Assembly (NCBI GenBank): GCA_963749895.1
Contig: CAVVOG010000001.1
Coordinates: 1,071,535-1,135,534 of the forward strand
Origin: AC-51 sp963749895
GTDB taxonomy: Bacteria; Actinomycetota; UBA4738; HRBIN12
Length of the DNA stretch: 64,000 bases
Reading direction: 5' to 3'
In this document: piece by piece, positions 38,430 through 47,504 of the stretch
Numbering within the stretch: the stretch's first letter is position 1
Layout: every line of letters starts with the position of its first letter
The notes under the pieces: model-generated
Seen by the model: the letters and a program-made list of their open reading frames with translations, nothing else
Database searches by the model: none
Told to the model about the DNA's origin: nothing
Program-made: the position numbers and the translations under genes

Positions 38430-39176
38430 TCAGCCGTCGACGGGCTCGAGGCCGCCCTCTGGGGCGGCCTCGAGCTCGTCCCGGTCCGCGAGGGCAAGAC
38501 CGGGAGGGGTGATCTTGCCCATCCGGATCGCGGCTACCACGGCCTCGGTCTTCGAGTGCACGGCGAGCTTCGTCAAGATGTTCTGGACGTGCGTGCGCAG
38601 CGTGTGGGGGCTCATCCCCAGCGTCGTCGCGATCGTCTCGGACGACTCGCCGGCCGACATGTGCCCCAAGATCTCGAGCTCGCGCTTCGTCAGGCGGTCC
38701 ACCCGGCGCATCAGCTCGCGGTCGCGCCCGACGCGGTCGCGCATCGTCTTGATCGCGCGGTGCACGTCCTCGGGGCGGTGGAGCGGTTCGCCCCGCGCCG
38801 CGTGACGGATCGCCTCGGCGACGTCGGACACCGGAGCGGTCTTGCGGACCAGGCCGCGGGCGCCGGCCTCGACCGCGCGTCCGAGCGACACGTCGTCGCC
38901 CTCGCCGGTCAAGATGATCACCGCGCTCGACGCGCCCTCGTTCCTCAGCCGGCGGGTCGCCTCGATCCCGTCGACGTTCGGCATCCGCAGGTCCATCAGG
39001 ACCACGTCGGGGGCGTCGTCCGTCGCGGCGCGCACGGCCTCGGGGCCGCTGTCGACGACCTCGATCACGGTGAGGTCCGACTCCTTGTCCAAGGCGATCT
39101 GCAGCGCCTCGCCGAACGATCGGTGGTCGTCGGCGATCACGACGCGGATCGCGTCGGCCTGAGCGTTCTTCTTCAT
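38430..39176 (-). CDS. NarL/FixJ-type response regulator
   Basis: 248 residues. The receiver domain has VVIADDHRSFGEAL (acidic pair), the phospho-acceptor in PDVVLMDLRMPNVDG near residue 60, the Thr of IILTG, and the Lys of VRKTAPV. The LuxR helix-turn-helix has LTKRELEILGHMSAGESSETIATTL and HTLRTHVQNILTKL. No histidine kinase gene is next to it. A 30-residue acidic tail follows. It is convergent with the secreted propeller gene. Confidence 0.93.
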   Translation of the reverse strand: MKKNAQADAIRVVIADDHRSFGEALQIALDKESDLTVIEVVDSGPEAVRAATDDAPDVVLMDLRMPNVDGIEATRRLRNEGASSAVIILTGEGDDVSLGRAVEAGARGLVRKTAPVSDVAEAIRHAARGEPLHRPEDVHRAIKTMRDRVGRDRELMRRVDRLTKRELEILGHMSAGESSETIATTLGMSPHTLRTHVQNILTKLAVHSKTEAVVAAIRMGKITPPGLALADRDELEAAPEGGLEPVDG

Positions 39177-39280
39177 CGGGCGGATGGTAGGCCGAGTCGA
39201 GGCCCGATCCGTGTAGCGCGCACGAACGATTTCGCGTGGCCCTCGGAGGGTCGCGACGCCCTGTGGCAGACTCCGGGGCG

Positions 39281-39670
39281 ATGAACCCGGAGGCTCAGGG
39301 CACGGTCTACCCGGCGATGACCTTCACGGTCGACCCCGAGCGGGTCGCGGCCTTCCGCGACGTGTTCGGTCAGGCCGACGGCGTGCCGCCCACGTTCCTG
39401 ACGACGGTCGAGTTCCTCGTCTTCCCGCAGGTGCTCGGCGACCCGGTGCTCGCGCTCGACTTCGGCCGCGTGCTCCACGGCTCGCAGGAGTACACCTACG
39501 AACGGCCGCTCCGCGAAGGCGAGACGCTGAGCGCGCAGGCGCGGATCGATTCGGTCCGGGTGAAGGGCGCCAACGGGTTCCTGACGTTCGCCACCGAGGT
39601 CCGCGAGCCCGACGGCACGCTCGTGGCGACCGCGCGCTCCACGATGATCGAACGGGGGCCCGACGCGTGA
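39281..39670 (+). CDS. MaoC-like dehydratase subunit, HadA-type
   Basis: 129 residues, a hot-dog-fold protein (YPAMTFTVDPERVAAFRDVF at the start, LHGSQEYTYERPLREGETL in the middle). It lacks the catalytic hydratase-2 motif, which is in the next gene. This is how HadA and HadB divide structure and catalysis in the mycobacterial fatty-acid synthase II dehydratase. It overlaps the next gene by four bases. Position near rpmG and secE supports the assignment. Confidence 0.85.
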   Translation: MNPEAQGTVYPAMTFTVDPERVAAFRDVFGQADGVPPTFLTTVEFLVFPQVLGDPVLALDFGRVLHGSQEYTYERPLREGETLSAQARIDSVRVKGANGFLTFATEVREPDGTLVATARSTMIERGPDA

Positions 39671-40089
39671 CGCCCGTCTTCGACGACGTCCGGGTCGGCG
39701 ACGAACTCCCCGAGCTCCGCCGCGTCGTCGTGCGTGAGGACGTGAAGGCCTACGCGGACGCCGGCGGCGATCAGAACCCGCTGCACCAGGACGACGGGTT
39801 CGCCCGCGCCGTCGGCTTCCCGGGGATCATCGCGCACGGGATGTTCACGATGGGCCACATGGCCGCGTGCATCGTGGCGTGGGCGGGCGACCCGGCTGCG
39901 GTCACGGCGGTCTCCGCCGGGTTCCGCGCCCCGGTGTTCATGGGCGAGGAGCTCGTGGCCGGCGGACGCGTCGCCGCGCTGGACCCGGACGCGCGCACGG
40001 CCACCCTCGAGACGTGGGTGGCCGTGGAACGCGACGGCGAGACGCTGTGGCCCGTGAAGAAGGGCCAGGCGACGGTCCGGCTGGGCTGA
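39667..40089 (+). CDS. MaoC-like dehydratase subunit, HadB-type (catalytic)
   Basis: 140 residues. The hydratase-2 motif is AYADAGGDQNPLHQDDGFAR near residue 30 with catalytic Asp and His, followed by GIIAHGMFTMG. It pairs with the non-catalytic upstream subunit. The likely reaction is dehydration of 3-hydroxyacyl thioesters in fatty-acid elongation. GTG start at an overlapping GTGA. No HadC follows; the expected position is taken by a minus-strand coiled-coil gene. Confidence 0.9.
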   Translation: MTPVFDDVRVGDELPELRRVVVREDVKAYADAGGDQNPLHQDDGFARAVGFPGIIAHGMFTMGHMAACIVAWAGDPAAVTAVSAGFRAPVFMGEELVAGGRVAALDPDARTATLETWVAVERDGETLWPVKKGQATVRLG

Positions 40090-40108
40090 CGCAGCTATCC
40101 GCGAACGA

Positions 40109-41707
40109 TCACGCGATGTCGCGGCGCCGCGCGCTCGACATCGCCTGGATCGCGTCGGACATCCGGTCCACCACGATCTGGACGTCGCTGCCCATGCCCT
40201 CGTCGACCCGTCGCTGCAGGGCGTCCATCTTCTGGCCCATCACCTCGGCGACCTTCAAGATCGCCTCGGCCTGCAGCTGCGAATCGCGATGCATCTGGTC
40301 GGTCAGGGTCTGGAACCGGTGGTCGAGCGCGCTCATCACGTCGCTCGAGGTTCCGGCGCCGAGTTCCTTGACCGAACGGACCAGCTGCCGCATCACGTCG
40401 GCGTCGGGGGTCTCGGCCTCGGCGAGCTTGCCCAGCAGCACCTGGTTGTCCGAACGGATCAGGCGTCCGATCGCGGCCATGCGGTCGTCGAGGCGCTGCG
40501 AGATCCGCTCCTCGAACGCCGCCTGGGTCTCGGCGATCATCTCGTCGAGCCCGTCGACGGACCCGGCGGCCGAGCTCATCTGCCCGAGGTTCCGTTCGAC
40601 CGATGCAGCCATCGCGGTCGACAGGCCCAGGACCTGGTCGCCGAGCGCGCGCTCGAACGAGGCCAGGCGCTCCTCGACGATGTGTTCCATCGCGACCATC
40701 CGCTCGTCGAACGAACGGATCAGCGCGTGCTGGTCGATCCCGACCTCGGCCAGTTCGGCGCCGGCCAAGCGCTCCTCGACCAGCCCGCGCAGCGCGAGCG
40801 AGTCCGACCGGACCAGCTCTGCGAGTCCGCGGACCCGCGACTCGAGCAGCGCCTCGATCCGGGTGCGGAGGGCCTCCTGGTCGCGGCCGTGCATCCCGAC
40901 CTTCTCGCGGACCAGGTCCAGCTGCTGGGTCAGGTCGTTCGTCTGGTCCTCGAGGGCTCCGCGGATCGTGCCCTCGAGCTGGAGGTCCTGGGCCACGAAC
41001 GCGTCGGCGTGCCGTTCGATCCGTTCGGCGAGGTGCCCCATCGCCTCGGTGCCCAGCTGGACGTAGCCCTGCATCGACTCGACGACGCGGCTCGTCTCGT
41101 TCGCGATCAGTTCGCCGTGGTCGCGGACCTGCTGCAGCACGGTGTCGCTGAGCAGCTGGTCGCGCTCGTCCATGTGCGCGAACGCCTCGGCGATGTGACG
41201 CTCGACGAGCTCGAGCTGCGACCGGACCGCCTCCACGCTGTTGAGGGTGGGGGACTGGGCGATCTCACGGATCGCGTCGACCGAGGCCTCCATCGCGGTG
41301 CGGGTCTCGCGACCCGCGTTCGCGATCTCGTCGAGGTGATCCTCGAGCCGGGCGGTGCGCACCGCGAGCGACTGGAACCGCTCGTCGCTCGATGCGATCA
41401 ACGACCGGATCGCCTGGTCGCGCGACAGGAGCGACACGATCCGCTCCTGTTCGGGGCGCACGTCTTGCGCCGAAGCCCGCCAGACCTCGGCGGCCACCTC
41501 GCGCACGATCGCGGTCGCCTGCTCCTCGATCGTCTGGAGCCCATCGTCCAGGCGATCTTCGACCGCGCGCGCGAGGGTCTGGGCCAGCCGGTGCTCGGCG
41601 GGCGTCATCATGGGTTCGGCCAGGGAAGGTTCGCGACGGGCGAACAGCCCACGCCGAGAGGACGGGCCGCCGTCCTCCGGCTCGCGGGTCGGACCCGAGT
41701 AGGTCAT
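40109..41707 (-). CDS. Long coiled-coil protein of unknown function
   Basis: 532 residues from ATG 41707. It has no signal peptide or membrane helix. After about 40 disordered residues the protein is almost entirely helical with heptad-like repeats and many Glu, Arg, Leu and Gln. Repeated elements such as ALRTRIEALLESRVRGLAELV, ALRGLVEERLAG and MAAIGRLIRSDNQVLLGKL suggest internal duplication. It resembles the cytoplasmic rod of chemoreceptors or DivIVA-like scaffolds in style only; I recognise no family. It occupies the slot between hadB and tRNA-Trp. Confidence 0.8.
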   Translation of the reverse strand: MTYSGPTREPEDGGPSSRRGLFARREPSLAEPMMTPAEHRLAQTLARAVEDRLDDGLQTIEEQATAIVREVAAEVWRASAQDVRPEQERIVSLLSRDQAIRSLIASSDERFQSLAVRTARLEDHLDEIANAGRETRTAMEASVDAIREIAQSPTLNSVEAVRSQLELVERHIAEAFAHMDERDQLLSDTVLQQVRDHGELIANETSRVVESMQGYVQLGTEAMGHLAERIERHADAFVAQDLQLEGTIRGALEDQTNDLTQQLDLVREKVGMHGRDQEALRTRIEALLESRVRGLAELVRSDSLALRGLVEERLAGAELAEVGIDQHALIRSFDERMVAMEHIVEERLASFERALGDQVLGLSTAMAASVERNLGQMSSAAGSVDGLDEMIAETQAAFEERISQRLDDRMAAIGRLIRSDNQVLLGKLAEAETPDADVMRQLVRSVKELGAGTSSDVMSALDHRFQTLTDQMHRDSQLQAEAILKVAEVMGQKMDALQRRVDEGMGSDVQIVVDRMSDAIQAMSSARRRDIA

Positions 41708-41845
41708 AGTGCAAGCGCCTCTCGCTCGGTGGGGCCGCGCGTGGTCGCCGTTCCGCGCATCGTAGGGCCGGGAAGGGGCCGATTCACGCACCTGGCGAGG
41801 GAATGGGCCGTCCGGGGGACGCCGGGACGCGAGCGGGGAGGCCGG

Positions 41846-41874
41846 GACGTCCCGCGCCGGGACGTGGCTATACT
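41846..41874 (+). promoter_or_regulatory. Candidate promoter of tRNA-Trp-secE-nusG
   Basis: A TATACT sequence at 41869-41874, rare in this GC-rich DNA, lies 40 bp before tRNA-Trp and fits a -10 hexamer. No good -35 hexamer is seen at the usual distance. Three exact CCGGGACG copies at 41822, 41842 and 41857 surround the -35 region and could be regulator sites. Confidence 0.45.
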
Positions 41875-41913
41875 GGGTGACCCGAGCGTCCCCGTCTCGG
41901 GACCGGAACGCGA

Positions 41914-41986
41914 AGGCGCGTAGCTCAACTGGCAGAGCACCGGTCTCCAAAACCGGGGGTTGGGGGTTCAAGTCCCTCCGCGCCTG
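41914..41986 (+). tRNA. tRNA-Trp (anticodon CCA)
   Basis: Acceptor AGGCGCG pairs with CGCGCCT, anticodon stem CCGGT/ACCGG around CTCCAAA gives CCA, and the T-arm is GGGGG-TTCAAGT-CCCTC. It is 12 bp before secE, the same arrangement as in many actinobacteria, and is likely part of one transcript. Confidence 0.96.
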
Positions 41987-41998
41987 CAAGGGAGCACC

Positions 41999-42304
41999 AT
42001 GAATCGAGAGATCAAGCGAGCGCAGGAACGCGCCGAACGCGCTGAGAAGCGCGGCGGCGGCGGTCGTGCGCCCGCTCCCGCCAGCGGCACCCGACGGGCC
42101 GCCACGAAGGAGAAGCGCGAACGGACGGGTGCGCGCCAGTTCCTCAGGGAGGTCCGCCAGGAGCTCCGGAAGGTCGACTGGCCGACCCGCAAGGAGCTGA
42201 TCACCTACACGGTCGTCGTGCTCGCGACGATCACGGTGATCACGGCCTACGTGGCCGGCCTCGACTACGTGTTCACCCGGGCGATCTTGAACCTCCTCGA
42301 CTAG
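41999..42304 (+). CDS. secE: Preprotein translocase subunit SecE
   Basis: 101 residues from ATG 41999, with GGGAG upstream. A basic N-terminal tail of about 45 residues precedes the conserved FLREVRQELRKVDWPTRKEL and one membrane helix (YTVVVLATITVITAYVAGL). It stabilises SecY in the Sec translocon. Actinobacterial SecE commonly has such an N-terminal tail. Confidence 0.97.
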   Translation: MNREIKRAQERAERAEKRGGGGRAPAPASGTRRAATKEKRERTGARQFLREVRQELRKVDWPTRKELITYTVVVLATITVITAYVAGLDYVFTRAILNLLD

Positions 42305-42327
42305 CCCACGAGCCCACGAACCCACGA
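42304..42327. repeat. Three tandem 8-bp repeats between secE and nusG
   Basis: Units GCCCACGA, GCCCACGA and ACCCACGA directly follow the secE stop. They fill most of the 40-bp gap before nusG. A slippage product or weak regulator site; nothing more can be said. Confidence 0.6.
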
Positions 42328-42344
42328 GCAAGGAACCTTCCGAC

Positions 42345-43430
42345 GTGACCGACGAACACCGCAACGATGACGTGACCGAGGGCGACGAGACCCCGGACGA
42401 GACCCCGATGGTCGACGCCCTCGAGGCCGCCGCGAGCGTGCACGAGATCGCCGAGATGGCGGCCGACGTGACGATGGCCGACGCCGCTGAGGAGGCCGGG
42501 GTCCTGGCCGAGTCCGGTCAGCCCGAGATGGCCGAGGAGGTCCTCGCCGAGGCGGCCGTCGAGGCGGCGCTGATGGAGGAGACCGCCGACGAGATCGGGC
42601 AGGAGCTCGTGTCCGAGGCCGCCGAGGCCGAGGAGGAGATCGTCGAGGAGGAGTACCTCGAGATGGAGGCCGAGCAGGGCGACGGCGAGATGCCCCAGGA
42701 GGGCTGGCGCTCCGAGCCCGCCCCCGAGGAGCCCGAGGTCGTCGAGCCCGAGGTCGTCGAGGCTGAGGCCGAGGTCGTCGAGGCCGAGGTCGAGGTGGTC
42801 GCGGAGGCCGAGGAGATCGTCGAGGCCGCTGAGGTCGCCGCGCAAGTCGTCGAGGAGGTCGTCGAGGAGGCGCCCGCGGCCGACGACCCATTCAAGGGCC
42901 CCGGCGAGTGGTACGTCGTGCACACCTACGCCGGCTACGAGAACAAGGTGAAGGCCAACCTCGAGAGCCGGATCCACACGATGCAGATGGAGGACAAGAT
43001 CTTCCGCGTCCACATCCCGATGGAAGACGTGATGGAGATCAAGTCCGGCAAGCGCCAGGTCGTGCAGAAGAAGGTCTTCCCGGGCTACCTGCTCGTGAAG
43101 ATGTGGTACGACAACGACTCCTGGTACGTCGTGCGCAACACGCCCGGCGTCACCGGGTTCGTGTCGGCCGGCACCGGCTCGAAGCCGACCCCCCTGTCGA
43201 AGCGCGAGATCGAGAAGATCCTCGTCGTCAAGAAGGAGGAGCAGAAGCCGGCCGTCCGCCTCGGCTACGAGGAGGGCGACGTGGTCCGGATCATCGCCGG
43301 GCCCTTCGCCGACTTCAACGGCACGATCAGCGAGATCAACCCGGACCAGGCCAAGCTCAAGGTCCTGGTGAACATCTTCGACCGTGAGACCCCCGTCGAG
43401 CTCGGGTTCGACCAGGTCGCGAAGGTCTGA
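42345..43430 (+). CDS. nusG: Transcription termination/antitermination protein NusG with acidic N-terminal extension
   Basis: 361 residues from GTG 42345. The C-terminal 175 residues are normal NusG: NGN domain starting GEWYVVHTYAGYENKVKANL, PGYLLVKMWYDNDSWYVVRNT, and the KOW motif EGDVVRIIAGPFADFNGTI. The first about 185 residues are an Asp/Glu/Ala/Val-rich extension with EVVEAE-type repeats near residues 125-175. Acidic N-terminal tails are known in actinobacterial NusG; this one seems long. It couples RNA polymerase to Rho or the ribosome. Confidence 0.96.
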   Translation: MTDEHRNDDVTEGDETPDETPMVDALEAAASVHEIAEMAADVTMADAAEEAGVLAESGQPEMAEEVLAEAAVEAALMEETADEIGQELVSEAAEAEEEIVEEEYLEMEAEQGDGEMPQEGWRSEPAPEEPEVVEPEVVEAEAEVVEAEVEVVAEAEEIVEAAEVAAQVVEEVVEEAPAADDPFKGPGEWYVVHTYAGYENKVKANLESRIHTMQMEDKIFRVHIPMEDVMEIKSGKRQVVQKKVFPGYLLVKMWYDNDSWYVVRNTPGVTGFVSAGTGSKPTPLSKREIEKILVVKKEEQKPAVRLGYEEGDVVRIIAGPFADFNGTISEINPDQAKLKVLVNIFDRETPVELGFDQVAKV

Positions 43431-43507
43431 GCCACCGATCCCCATAACCCCTACGACGCGGGAGGCCGCGACCCGGCCGCTGGTACCGCAGGAGGTGAAG
43501 GAAGCGC

Positions 43508-43942
43508 ATGGCGAAACCCAAGAAGAAGGTCATGGCCACGGTGACCCTGCAGATCAGAGCAGGGGCCGCCACGCCCGCGCCGCCGGTGGGCACCGCCCTC
43601 GGGCAGCACGGCGTGAACATCATGGACTTCTGCAAGCAGTACAACGACCAGACCCAGCAGTTCGCGGGTCAGGTGATCCCGGCCGTCCTCACGATCTTCG
43701 AGGACCGCTCGTTCTCGTTCATCCTGAAGCAGCCGCCGATGGCCGAGCTGATCAAGCAGGCCGCCGGGATCGAGAAGGGCTCGGGGGAGCCGAACCGCGA
43801 CAAGGTCGCGACGATCAACGCACAGCAGGTCCGCGAGATCGCCGAGCGCAAGATGCCCGACCTGAACGCGAACGACGTCGACGGCGCCATGAAGATCGTC
43901 GCCGGCACCGCGCGCAGCATGGGCGTGGAGGTGGAGGCATGA
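43508..43942 (+). CDS. rplK: 50S ribosomal protein L11
   Basis: 144 residues from ATG 43508, with a near-perfect GGAGGTGA site nine bases upstream. It contains the rRNA- and thiostrepton-region motif PAPPVGTALGQHGVNIMDFC and the C-terminal KMPDLNANDVDGAMKIVAGTARSMG. It forms the GTPase-associated centre with 23S rRNA. It overlaps rplA by four bases. Confidence 0.98.
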   Translation: MAKPKKKVMATVTLQIRAGAATPAPPVGTALGQHGVNIMDFCKQYNDQTQQFAGQVIPAVLTIFEDRSFSFILKQPPMAELIKQAAGIEKGSGEPNRDKVATINAQQVREIAERKMPDLNANDVDGAMKIVAGTARSMGVEVEA

Positions 43943-44667
43943 CGACCGCGCAGGGCAAGCGCTACCGCGAGGCCACGAAGGGCCTCGACCGCGAGCAGGA
44001 GTACCTGCCGCTGCAGGCGATCAAGATCTTGAAGTCGCTCCCGAACGCGAAGTTCGACGAGACGGTCGAGCTCACGTTCCGCCTGGGGATCGACTCGCGC
44101 AAGCAGGACCAGGCGCTGCGGGGCACCGTGTCGCTGCCGAACGGCACCGGCAAGTCGATCCGCGTGGGCGTGTTCGCCCTGGGCGAGAAGGCGCGCGAGG
44201 CGAAGGAGGCCGGCGCCGACGTCGTGGGCGGCGAGGAGCTGGTCGAAGAGGTCATGAAGGGCACGATCGACTTCGACGCCGCGATCGCGACCCCGGACAT
44301 GATGGCCGCGGTCGGCAAGGCCGGTCGCGTGCTGGGGCCGCGGGGCCTGATGCCGAACCCGAAGACCGGCACGGTGACCCAGGACATCTCGAAGGCCGTC
44401 GCCGACATCAAGGGCGGGCGGATCGAGTACCGCGCCGACCGGACGGGCAACGTGCACACGATCATCGGGAAGAAGTCGTTCGACGAGCAGCAGCTGCTCG
44501 AGAACTACCTCGCGGTGGTCGACGAGCTCCTGAAGGCGAAGCCGGCCAGCGCGAAGGGCCGCTACATCATGTCGCTCGTGCTGTCCTCGACGATGGGGCC
44601 GGGCCTCAAGATCGACCCGACGAAGCCACGTCAGGTGGACGAGGTCGGGGCGGCCGCGCCCGCGTAG
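43939..44667 (+). CDS. rplA: 50S ribosomal protein L1
   Basis: 242 residues from an ATGA overlap with rplK. Characteristic motifs are KFDETVELTFRLGIDSRKQD, VLGPRGLMPNPKTGTVT and SSTMGPGLKIDP. L1 forms the mobile stalk at the E site and often represses its own operon. In most genomes rplJ comes next; here about 4 kb of other genes intervene. Confidence 0.98.
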   Translation: MTTAQGKRYREATKGLDREQEYLPLQAIKILKSLPNAKFDETVELTFRLGIDSRKQDQALRGTVSLPNGTGKSIRVGVFALGEKAREAKEAGADVVGGEELVEEVMKGTIDFDAAIATPDMMAAVGKAGRVLGPRGLMPNPKTGTVTQDISKAVADIKGGRIEYRADRTGNVHTIIGKKSFDEQQLLENYLAVVDELLKAKPASAKGRYIMSLVLSSTMGPGLKIDPTKPRQVDEVGAAAPA

Positions 44668-44672
44668 CCGGT

Positions 44673-44690
44673 TCGACCCCGCCGGGTCGA
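44673..44690 (+). terminator. Hairpin after rplA
   Basis: A seven-base-pair stem, TCGACCC with GGGTCGA and loop CGCC, begins five bases after the rplA stop. It may end the secE-nusG-rplKA transcript. The larger dyad element starts 26 bases later. Confidence 0.5.
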
Positions 44691-44715
44691 CGGCCCCGGT
44701 TCGGAACCCGCGGGT

Positions 44716-44841
44716 CGTCAACCCCTTGCGCTCCTTCGAGCGCTCCGTCCACCCACCTCGTCAGGCGGTTGACGAGATGTCGTCAAGCGGTTGACGACAA
44801 GGTCGAGCGACGCCCACGGAGCGGCGCAAGCGGTTGACGAG
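44716..44841. repeat. 126-bp dyad-symmetric extragenic element, copy A
   Basis: Four related cores are arranged symmetrically: TCGTCAACCCCTTGCGC (44716-44732), TCGTCAGGCGGTTGACGA (44759-44776), TCGTCAAGCGGTTGACGA (44781-44798) and GCGCAAGCGGTTGACGA (44825-44841). The spacers are 26, 4 and 26 bases. It lies between the convergent ends of rplA and the DUF5808 gene. Copy B near 48.0 kb has the same spacing with different spacer sequence. Constraint on core positions suggests a protein-binding array or a conserved folded element. Confidence 0.9.
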
Positions 44842-44881
44842 GTGCTCGAGCGACGCCCGCAGGCGCCACGCGCCCGCTGCC

Positions 44882-45175
44882 CTACGCCGCCGGCAGCAGG
44901 CCCACGAGCCGCCCCACGCGGTGCAGGTTCAGGGTCCATCCGACCCCGAACACCTGCGGCACGAAGACGCGGTCCTCGTTCGGGTTCCACCACCGCGACC
45001 GTGCGCGCTCCATGGTCGGCTTGCGGAAGTCGTACGGGACGAGCCCGCCGACGGCGCCGTTCCAGGTCCGCTCCTCGCGGGGCTTCCGCAGCTCGCCCAC
45101 GACCGCGACGATCGCGATCACGAACGCCGCGAAGCGGATCAGGTCACGCAGCGTGTTCTTGCGCTTCTTCTCCAT
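44882..45175 (-). CDS. DUF5808 protein, membrane-anchored
   Basis: 97 residues from ATG 45175. One N-terminal membrane helix (LIRFAAFVIAIVAVVGEL) is followed by the DUF5808 motif: VPYDFRKPTMERARSRWWNP and RVFVPQVFGVGWTLNLHR. Function is unknown in the family. The multicopper oxidase on the same strand ends 31 bp before its start. Confidence 0.85.
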   Translation of the reverse strand: MEKKRKNTLRDLIRFAAFVIAIVAVVGELRKPREERTWNGAVGGLVPYDFRKPTMERARSRWWNPNEDRVFVPQVFGVGWTLNLHRVGRLVGLLPAA

Positions 45176-45206
45176 GGCCCCATGCTCTCACCGGGGCGCG
45201 CTTCGG

Positions 45207-47330
45207 TCAGTGGCCGCCGTTGCCCTCGGGCGCGTCCGGGTCGGACAGGCCGATCCGGTACGGCCGCATCATCTCGTTGTCCTCGTGGGACACGATGTGG
45301 CAGTGCCAGACGTAGTACCCGGCCTTCGTGAACTTCGCCTTCACCCGCGTGACCTGCCCGGGGTAGGCCGTGACCGTGTCCTTGTAGCCGGCCTCCCACG
45401 GCTCCGGCGGGAACACCGCGCCCAGCTCGTCGAGCTGGAGGTCGCCGTGCTCGCCCACGAACGTGGCCTCCTGCCGGTTCACGACCTCGAACAGGGTCTC
45501 GTGGATGTGGATCGGGTGGGCGTCGGCGGTCGCGTTGTAGATCTCCCAGACCTCGACCGCGTTCAGCGCCGGATCCTCGGTGATCGGCTCCGACCACTCC
45601 TTGTGGATCAGCATGCCCTCGCCGTCGACGACACCGAGCAGCGCCGCGGTCGGTCCCTCGAGCTCCGACCCGGGGTCCCCCACGGTGCCCATCATCTCGA
45701 TCAGCGAGACCTGCCTGGTCACCGAGGCGGGCCCCACGCCGGGGACCGGCGGGAGCACCAGGTGCTCCGGCGGCGTGCTCCTGTCCACGGAGACGGCCCG
45801 CACCACGTCGAACGCCATGACCTGCCCGGTCGTGCCGGGGTGCGCCTGCGAGAAGTCGACACCCGGGATCCCGCCACCGAACGGCTCGTCGGGCCCGATG
45901 TTCTCCAGGATCACCCGCGTCCCCGCGGGCACGCCCGAGAAGTCGGCGATCACGTCCGCGCGCTCGGCCAGGCCGACCAGCAGCGTCGCGCGGTCCTCAC
46001 CCTCGGGGTCGAACGCGTTCAGCAGGACCGGCGCGGGCAGGAACCCACCCTCGTTGCCGATCGCCCAGACCTTCACCCGGGGGTCGCTCCAGCGCAGGAT
46101 CAGGAACCGCGAGTCGCAGCCGTTCAACAGACGGAACCGGTACCGGCGCCGCTCGGTCGCGAGCTTCGGCCAGGTCCGCCCGTTCACGACCATCGTGTTG
46201 CCGAAGAACTCGGGGTTCCAGATCGGCGAGAAGTCGCTGTCCGGGATGTACGGACCCGGGATACCGTCGAAGAACTCGCGCGTGTCCGGGTAGTAGAGCG
46301 AGCCGTCGGCGTCGAACGAGCGATCCTGGATCACGATCGGGATCTCGCGGTAGCGCTTGTTCGCGCGGTCGCCCGGGCGAGGCGCCGGGCCGGGCAGCTT
46401 CGCCCGGGTGCCGTCGCGTCGGTCGAACACCCGGTCGCCGGGTCCGCCGCGGATCACGAAGAAGCCGGCCGGGCCCGCGTAGACGTTCAGGCGGGTCATC
46501 CCGAGCGTGTGGTCGTGGTACCAGAGCGTCCCGGCGCGCTGGTCGTTCGGGTAGATCGAGGTGGCCCGCCCGTCACCCCAGGCGTCACCGTTGGCCAGCG
46601 TGCCGAACAGGGCTCATCCACTTGTCGTGGAAGTAGTCGTACCAGGTGCCCTGCTCCGCGTAGTCGTCCGGGATGTCGACCGCGTCCGGGCAGGAACCAC
46701 ATCTCGGCGTAGCCGTCGGACTCGTCGCCGACCTTCGCGGAGCCGTGCACGTGGGTCACGATCGGGACCGGCCCCGTGTAGGGGAACGGCGTCTCGTCGA
46801 ACATCGGACGGGAGTCGCGATGCGCGATGCCGCCGGGCGGGTTCGCCCAGTGCAGGGTCGGGTCGACCGGAAGCAGGTGCTCGAGGTACCGGCCCTGGTC
46901 GTCGACCAGCTCGTTGCGCCACGTCACGGCGACCGGCCGGCGCCAGCGCGCCTCGATCGTGAACGCGGGGTAGTTGAAGGTGCCGGGGTGGTTCACGGAG
47001 CCGTAGCTCCACACGGTGGTCTTCGGGTCGTCGTCGGGCAGGATCGACTGCTGGAACTGGCGGACGGCGATCTCGTAGTGGTCGAGGTTCTTCCCACCCT
47101 TGATCGTCATCGTGCCGCGTGCGGGGCATCACGGGCGGGATCACGAGCGGGGTGACGTACTTGTCGACGTCGGTCGGGTCGAGCGAACCGCCGGGCAGCG
47201 GGTCCTCGGCGAACGGCGGCGGGGGTTCGTGCTCCTCGGCCGAGGCCGGGCGGACCAGGAGCCCGGGCGGCAGGAACGTGGCTCCTCCGGCGATCGCGGA
47301 TGCCTGCAAGAAGCTCCGACGGCTGATCAT
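45207..47330 (-). pseudogene. Tat-exported multicopper oxidase (CotA/bilirubin-oxidase-like), three frameshifts
   Basis: The N-terminus is a Tat signal (MISRRSFLQASAIAGGATF). The reading frame shifts near 47115, 46690 and 46620. In the joined product the copper ligands are all present: THVHGSAK, LWYHDHTLGMTRLN, HPIHIHETLFEV and the C-terminal YYVWHCHIVSHEDNEMM. Corrected length is about 705 residues, right for a CotA/phenoxazinone-synthase-like laccase. Preservation of all copper sites argues for a working gene with sequencing indels, but decay is possible. Predicted to oxidise phenols, bilirubin-like pigments or metals outside the cell. Confidence 0.8.
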
Positions 47331-47504
47331 CTCGCATCCCCTCCCCAGGGTCGTGCGCGTGGGTGGTGCATGGCCCCACCGTTTCCCTGAAGTGATATCC
47401 GTTCGGGGTGCCTGCGCGAAGGGGAGGGGGGCCTACGCCGACCCGTGCCTCGGACCCCGCCCCGACGGGACCTTCGGACTAGGCCGTATCGTGAGCGGGT
47501 GGCG

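Noticed and set aside
44716..44841. Reading the dyad element as a simple intrinsic terminator or a CRISPR array
   Set aside because: The inner palindromes have no loop and no T-tract follows. The units are inverted, not direct repeats, and the exact 26-4-26 layout shared with the second copy is not expected of either.
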